Positions 62,501-64,000 of a DNA stretch of 64,000 bases are shown here, in pieces. How positions within the stretch are numbered: the first letter of the stretch is position 1; each line of letters starts with the position of its first letter. Location of the stretch: contig CAKPSH010000005.1 of NCBI GenBank assembly GCA_934183325.1, positions 1 through 64,000 of the forward strand. Direction: 5' to 3'. The translations under genes were made by a program, and so were the position numbers. The notes below the pieces were generated by a model. It saw nothing but the letters and a program-made list of their open reading frames with translations. It made no database searches and was not told where the DNA came from. The stretch is from an uncultured Clostridia bacterium. GTDB lineage: Bacteria > Bacillota > Clostridia > TANB77 > CAG-508.

Positions 62501-64000
62501 TATTGATGTTGTTTTATCTTCGTTTTCATTGTAATTTGACATTCCATTTAATGTTATCATTCCTGTTGGTGCTATATATCTTATTTTTCCTTCTACTTCT
62601 GCTACTTCTTGTCCTTCATTTATTGCTGTTACTTTTACATTCTCTATTGTACTTGGTGTTGCTTCTTTTGTCTTTATATTAAGATTTGCTACTAATGTTA
62701 ATCCTTCTACTGACTCATTTGTATTGAATTTTGTTTGTTCTCCTTCCATCTCTAATCTTAATACTTTATTTCCTTCTGCACTTGTTTTTATTTCTGCTTT
62801 TGATGGCTTTATTTCATCATCATAGAATAATGTTACACTGTTTACTTTTACTTTCTCTATATATGATGGTAATTCTATTTCTACTATTGGATTTTTATAT
62901 AATCTTTCTGTTTCATCATTGCTTTTTAATATTGCTTTTATTTCTACATTTTCATTTTCTATTACCGTTGATATTGTCTTTGGATTTATTTCCGTTCCTA
63001 TTTTATATGTTGGATTTTCTAATTTAATCTCTTTTTTTATTTCTTCTTTAGTTTTTTCTGTTTCTATTTTTATTCCTGTTTGGATTTTCTTTAATCCTTC
63101 TATTGTTTCTATACTATACTCTCTTGATTTTATACTTTTTGTTACTTCTATATTTAGTATTCCTTCTGCTTTTACTTTACTTGTTTCTATTTCTATATTG
63201 GTTAGGTCTTCTGTAATTTCATATTTTGTATTATCTTTATTTATTTCTCCTAGTTTTGTATCTCCTTTCATTATGCTTATTATTCCTTCTTCTCCTAATA
63301 CTTTTTCTAGGTTCTCTTTACTTATCTCTATTTTCTTATAATATATTTTTGCTTCATGTTTCTTTCCATTCTCGTCTTCATAGTTTTCTTCTGTTTTGCT
63401 TATTTTTATATTATTTACTACTGAGCTATATCCTACATTTAATTTTATCTCTTCTTTATATTCTGTATCTTTTGCTCCTTCTACTAGCATATATCCTTTA
63501 CTTATTACTTCTTTGCTTTCTACTTCTGTTAGTATCACTTTTCCACTATCTTCTGGTAGCTTTTCTGTGTTTTTGTAACTTCCTTCTAATACTTTTTCTT
63601 CATTATTATATAAACTTAATTTTGATGTTATTTCTTCTTCTATTTCTTCTACTTCTTCTTGTTTATATACTAAGTTTATTATATATTTATCTGTTACATT
63701 TTTCTTCCACTCTATATTGTTATTCTCATCTGCTGTATTTTCTACTTTTATTTTTATTATTCCATTCTCTATTGTGTAATTCTCTTTTCCAAAACTTTCT
63801 CCTGTCTTTCCATTTGTTCCTTCTGTTGTCTTTGCTATTACACTTGTATATTCTGGTGTCTTTCCTCCTAATATTGGTACTTTTACTTCTATATTGCTTT
63901 CTCTTATTGGTAGTTTATTTTCTTCTACTTTTGATTCTACCTCTATTTGTACTAGCCTCTTCTTTTCTCCGTCTTTCTCAAATATTCCATTATTTATTAC
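59597..64000 (-). CDS. Giant cell-surface repeat protein, 5' end outside window
   Basis: The frame is open to the right edge (over 1460 residues visible), so the start lies outside; an internal GTG at 63538 is not the start. Lys/Glu-rich repetitive beta modules fill the first half. DUF11-like modules follow (GKIIKYTVHITNTSDKTIN, GNTITYYLNIEKKNGSDYN, EDEIEYTYTIENTSNVNAYN), then one SdrD B-like module with an EF-hand-like DSNQDGIRDNSE (Ca-binding type) and GKYVVAFVYDKMNYD. The end is AVKTGVTYYIG, a membrane helix and KKKAIDI, the layout of a sortase signal but with AVKTG in place of LPxTG. Upstream member of the two-gene surface operon; no secretion or sortase gene is visible. Confidence 0.8.
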   Translation of the reverse strand, partial: VINNGIFEKDGEKKRLVQIEVESKVEENKLPIRESNIEVKVPILGGKTPEYTSVIAKTTEGTNGKTGESFGKENYTIENGIIKIKVENTADENNNIEWKKNVTDKYIINLVYKQEEVEEIEEEITSKLSLYNNEEKVLEGSYKNTEKLPEDSGKVILTEVESKEVISKGYMLVEGAKDTEYKEEIKLNVGYSSVVNNIKISKTEENYEDENGKKHEAKIYYKKIEISKENLEKVLGEEGIISIMKGDTKLGEINKDNTKYEITEDLTNIEIETSKVKAEGILNIEVTKSIKSREYSIETIEGLKKIQTGIKIETEKTKEEIKKEIKLENPTYKIGTEINPKTISTVIENENVEIKAILKSNDETERLYKNPIVEIELPSYIEKVKVNSVTLFYDDEIKPSKAEIKTSAEGNKVLRLEMEGEQTKFNTNESVEGLTLVANLNIKTKEATPSTIENVKVTAINEGQEVAEVEGKIRYIAPTGMITLNGMSNYNENEDKTTSISGETETGRLDKNTKSKIATETITIMNNYNYTCGDIKILGRTPAEGNKDMTTGKVLGSTFTAKMVEGIKAVSGIDESKITVYYSTNSEATEDITKESNGWKKEVEDLGAVKSYLIIVEGTMSTGDVMKFEYKVEIPEGLEKEESTYSMFKVFYTNMDGVTKGQQETSTSTKVGASTSANDELKLTLESSVKNGEQVKEGKIIKYTVHITNTSDKTINNAKLSIKIPDIAYYAEEVYYSDIESYGYETNSEMKTYEEEIEEVKPNQTIDKTFYLKVASIPNYTFEEFISGNSNDEEIKAEDYIKREDYKSDEEYKKAIEMFNKILQEEQEEEKIDEATKEELRKQYEKLTASEFEVSVEVIAKVDEKDETYSSNTIKNTRIQGNFELTLTSNEKIITIESGNTITYYLNIEKKNGSDYNNVVVNCDIPKGITFEDSSYDDGITMSRKKNKITWKIDKLTENKNISLSCKIDNLTTNINDVKVKMTATADNINENIESNEIEIFMGKAELKTMHTSNNKVGSLYEEDEIEYTYTIENTSNVNAYNINIKDVMSDGIILKEFAYKIDGQDEITTTEKEISITLAGKQKVEITVRGVAGYIDEDKSDMKISNYFEMTYDNKTITSDKIEHTVNKRIYDIDDNNNPIENYTISGLAWVDSNQDGIRDNSETLLKGIRVILIDESGNVISSTYTGENGEYIFRSVPKGKYVVAFVYDKMNYDVTKYNASENNASKVLDMKIKIDGIETECAATNTIELGSNLYDINMGLSESKKFDLSLTKTITKITTKTASNTNSKEYNNSKLEKIEIKSKDLKDTIVAVEYTITVTNNGAIAGYANRIVDYLSTTDLKFNSEMNSDWYLGTDGNLYNSSLKDKILNPGESTSVKLVLTKNMSETNTGLTNNTAEIYEAYNDEGVSDINSTPGNKVQDENDYGMAEIIIAVKTGVTYYIGAVIMMITIMAVVVYIVKKKAIDI

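Noticed and set aside
62068..63341. Several long Leu/Phe-rich plus-strand ORFs
   Set aside because: They are antisense shadows of the Lys/Glu-rich surface protein.
59597..63538. GTG at 63538 as start of the second surface protein
   Set aside because: The frame and repeat-like composition continue without break to the window end; no signal peptide follows the GTG.
1..64000. CRISPR array, prophage or integrative element
   Set aside because: No regularly spaced repeats with unique spacers, no integrase, capsid or conjugation genes.

Overview
The window is very AT-rich and has the coding style of a low-GC, anaerobic Firmicute. Strong AGGAGG-type ribosome binding sites, near-consensus sigma-A promoters with 17-bp spacers, rubrerythrin, a zinc-type L33, ClpE, AddB, the long form of HPF, a ksgA-yabE pair and relics of sporulation-lineage genes (CwlD-like, BofC-like, YabE-like) all point to class Clostridia. 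An uncultured gut lineage is likely, but that is inference. Almost everything is chromosomal housekeeping. I see no phage, IS transposase, CRISPR array or plasmid genes.

Layout. Positions 1-6.9 kb: end of a PASTA penicillin-binding protein, a COG2426 membrane protein, a frameshifted cwlD-like amidase, a TetR regulator, rnhB, a pilin-like protein and HtrA. 7.2-16 kb: an RsiV-like DUF3298 protein, clpE, and a leftward run (ksgA, yabE, exonuclease III, AI-2E exporter, BofC-like, small protein). 16-27 kb: mfd with a SpoU methylase, a glycosyltransferase, rpsT, and the operon addB-pgeF-LD-carboxypeptidase-uracil glycosylase. 27-34 kb: a compositionally odd small gene, ogg, a ROK kinase, hpf, a GGDEF operon and trmFO. 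34.5-45 kb: comEC, an SH3-NlpC/P60 hydrolase, hemolysin III, a SprT-like protease, initiator tRNA-fMet, rubrerythrin and membrane proteins. 44.7-50 kb: a YhaO/YhaN-like nuclease-ATPase pair, an OLE-like giant noncoding RNA with its membrane partner OapA, and a membrane DnaJ. 50.5-54.4 kb: the rpmG-secE-nusG-rplK-rplA-rplJ-rplL operon with an L10 leader. 54.5-64 kb: two giant surface proteins with SdrD-type B domains, the second running off the right edge.

Two things stand out. (1) At 48.9-49.5 kb on the minus strand there is a ~535-nt gene-free transcript with a near-perfect promoter and pairing 5' and 3' ends. It sits directly upstream of a four-helix membrane protein carrying a DxxxD motif. 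I read this as an OLE RNA / OapA ribonucleoprotein locus. (2) A family of short palindromic elements occurs in three discrete sizes (about 121, 72 and 24 bp). All six copies sit in the same orientation, fused to the T-tract of an intrinsic terminator. Full copies vary in a way that keeps one stem paired in one case, and the shorter forms are exact deletions between internal direct repeats. This looks like a terminator-targeting mobile or regulatory repeat.

Smaller points: a 123-bp palindrome and a 45-bp duplicated rplJ tail between rplJ and rplL; rplL not followed by rpoBC; a likely thioester (Cys-Gln) adhesin domain in the 1679-residue surface protein; a structured Shine-Dalgarno spacer before hemolysin III; an intercistronic terminator that buries the next gene's ribosome binding site; a SecE with a long acidic tail; and two orphan genes with clearly different base composition.
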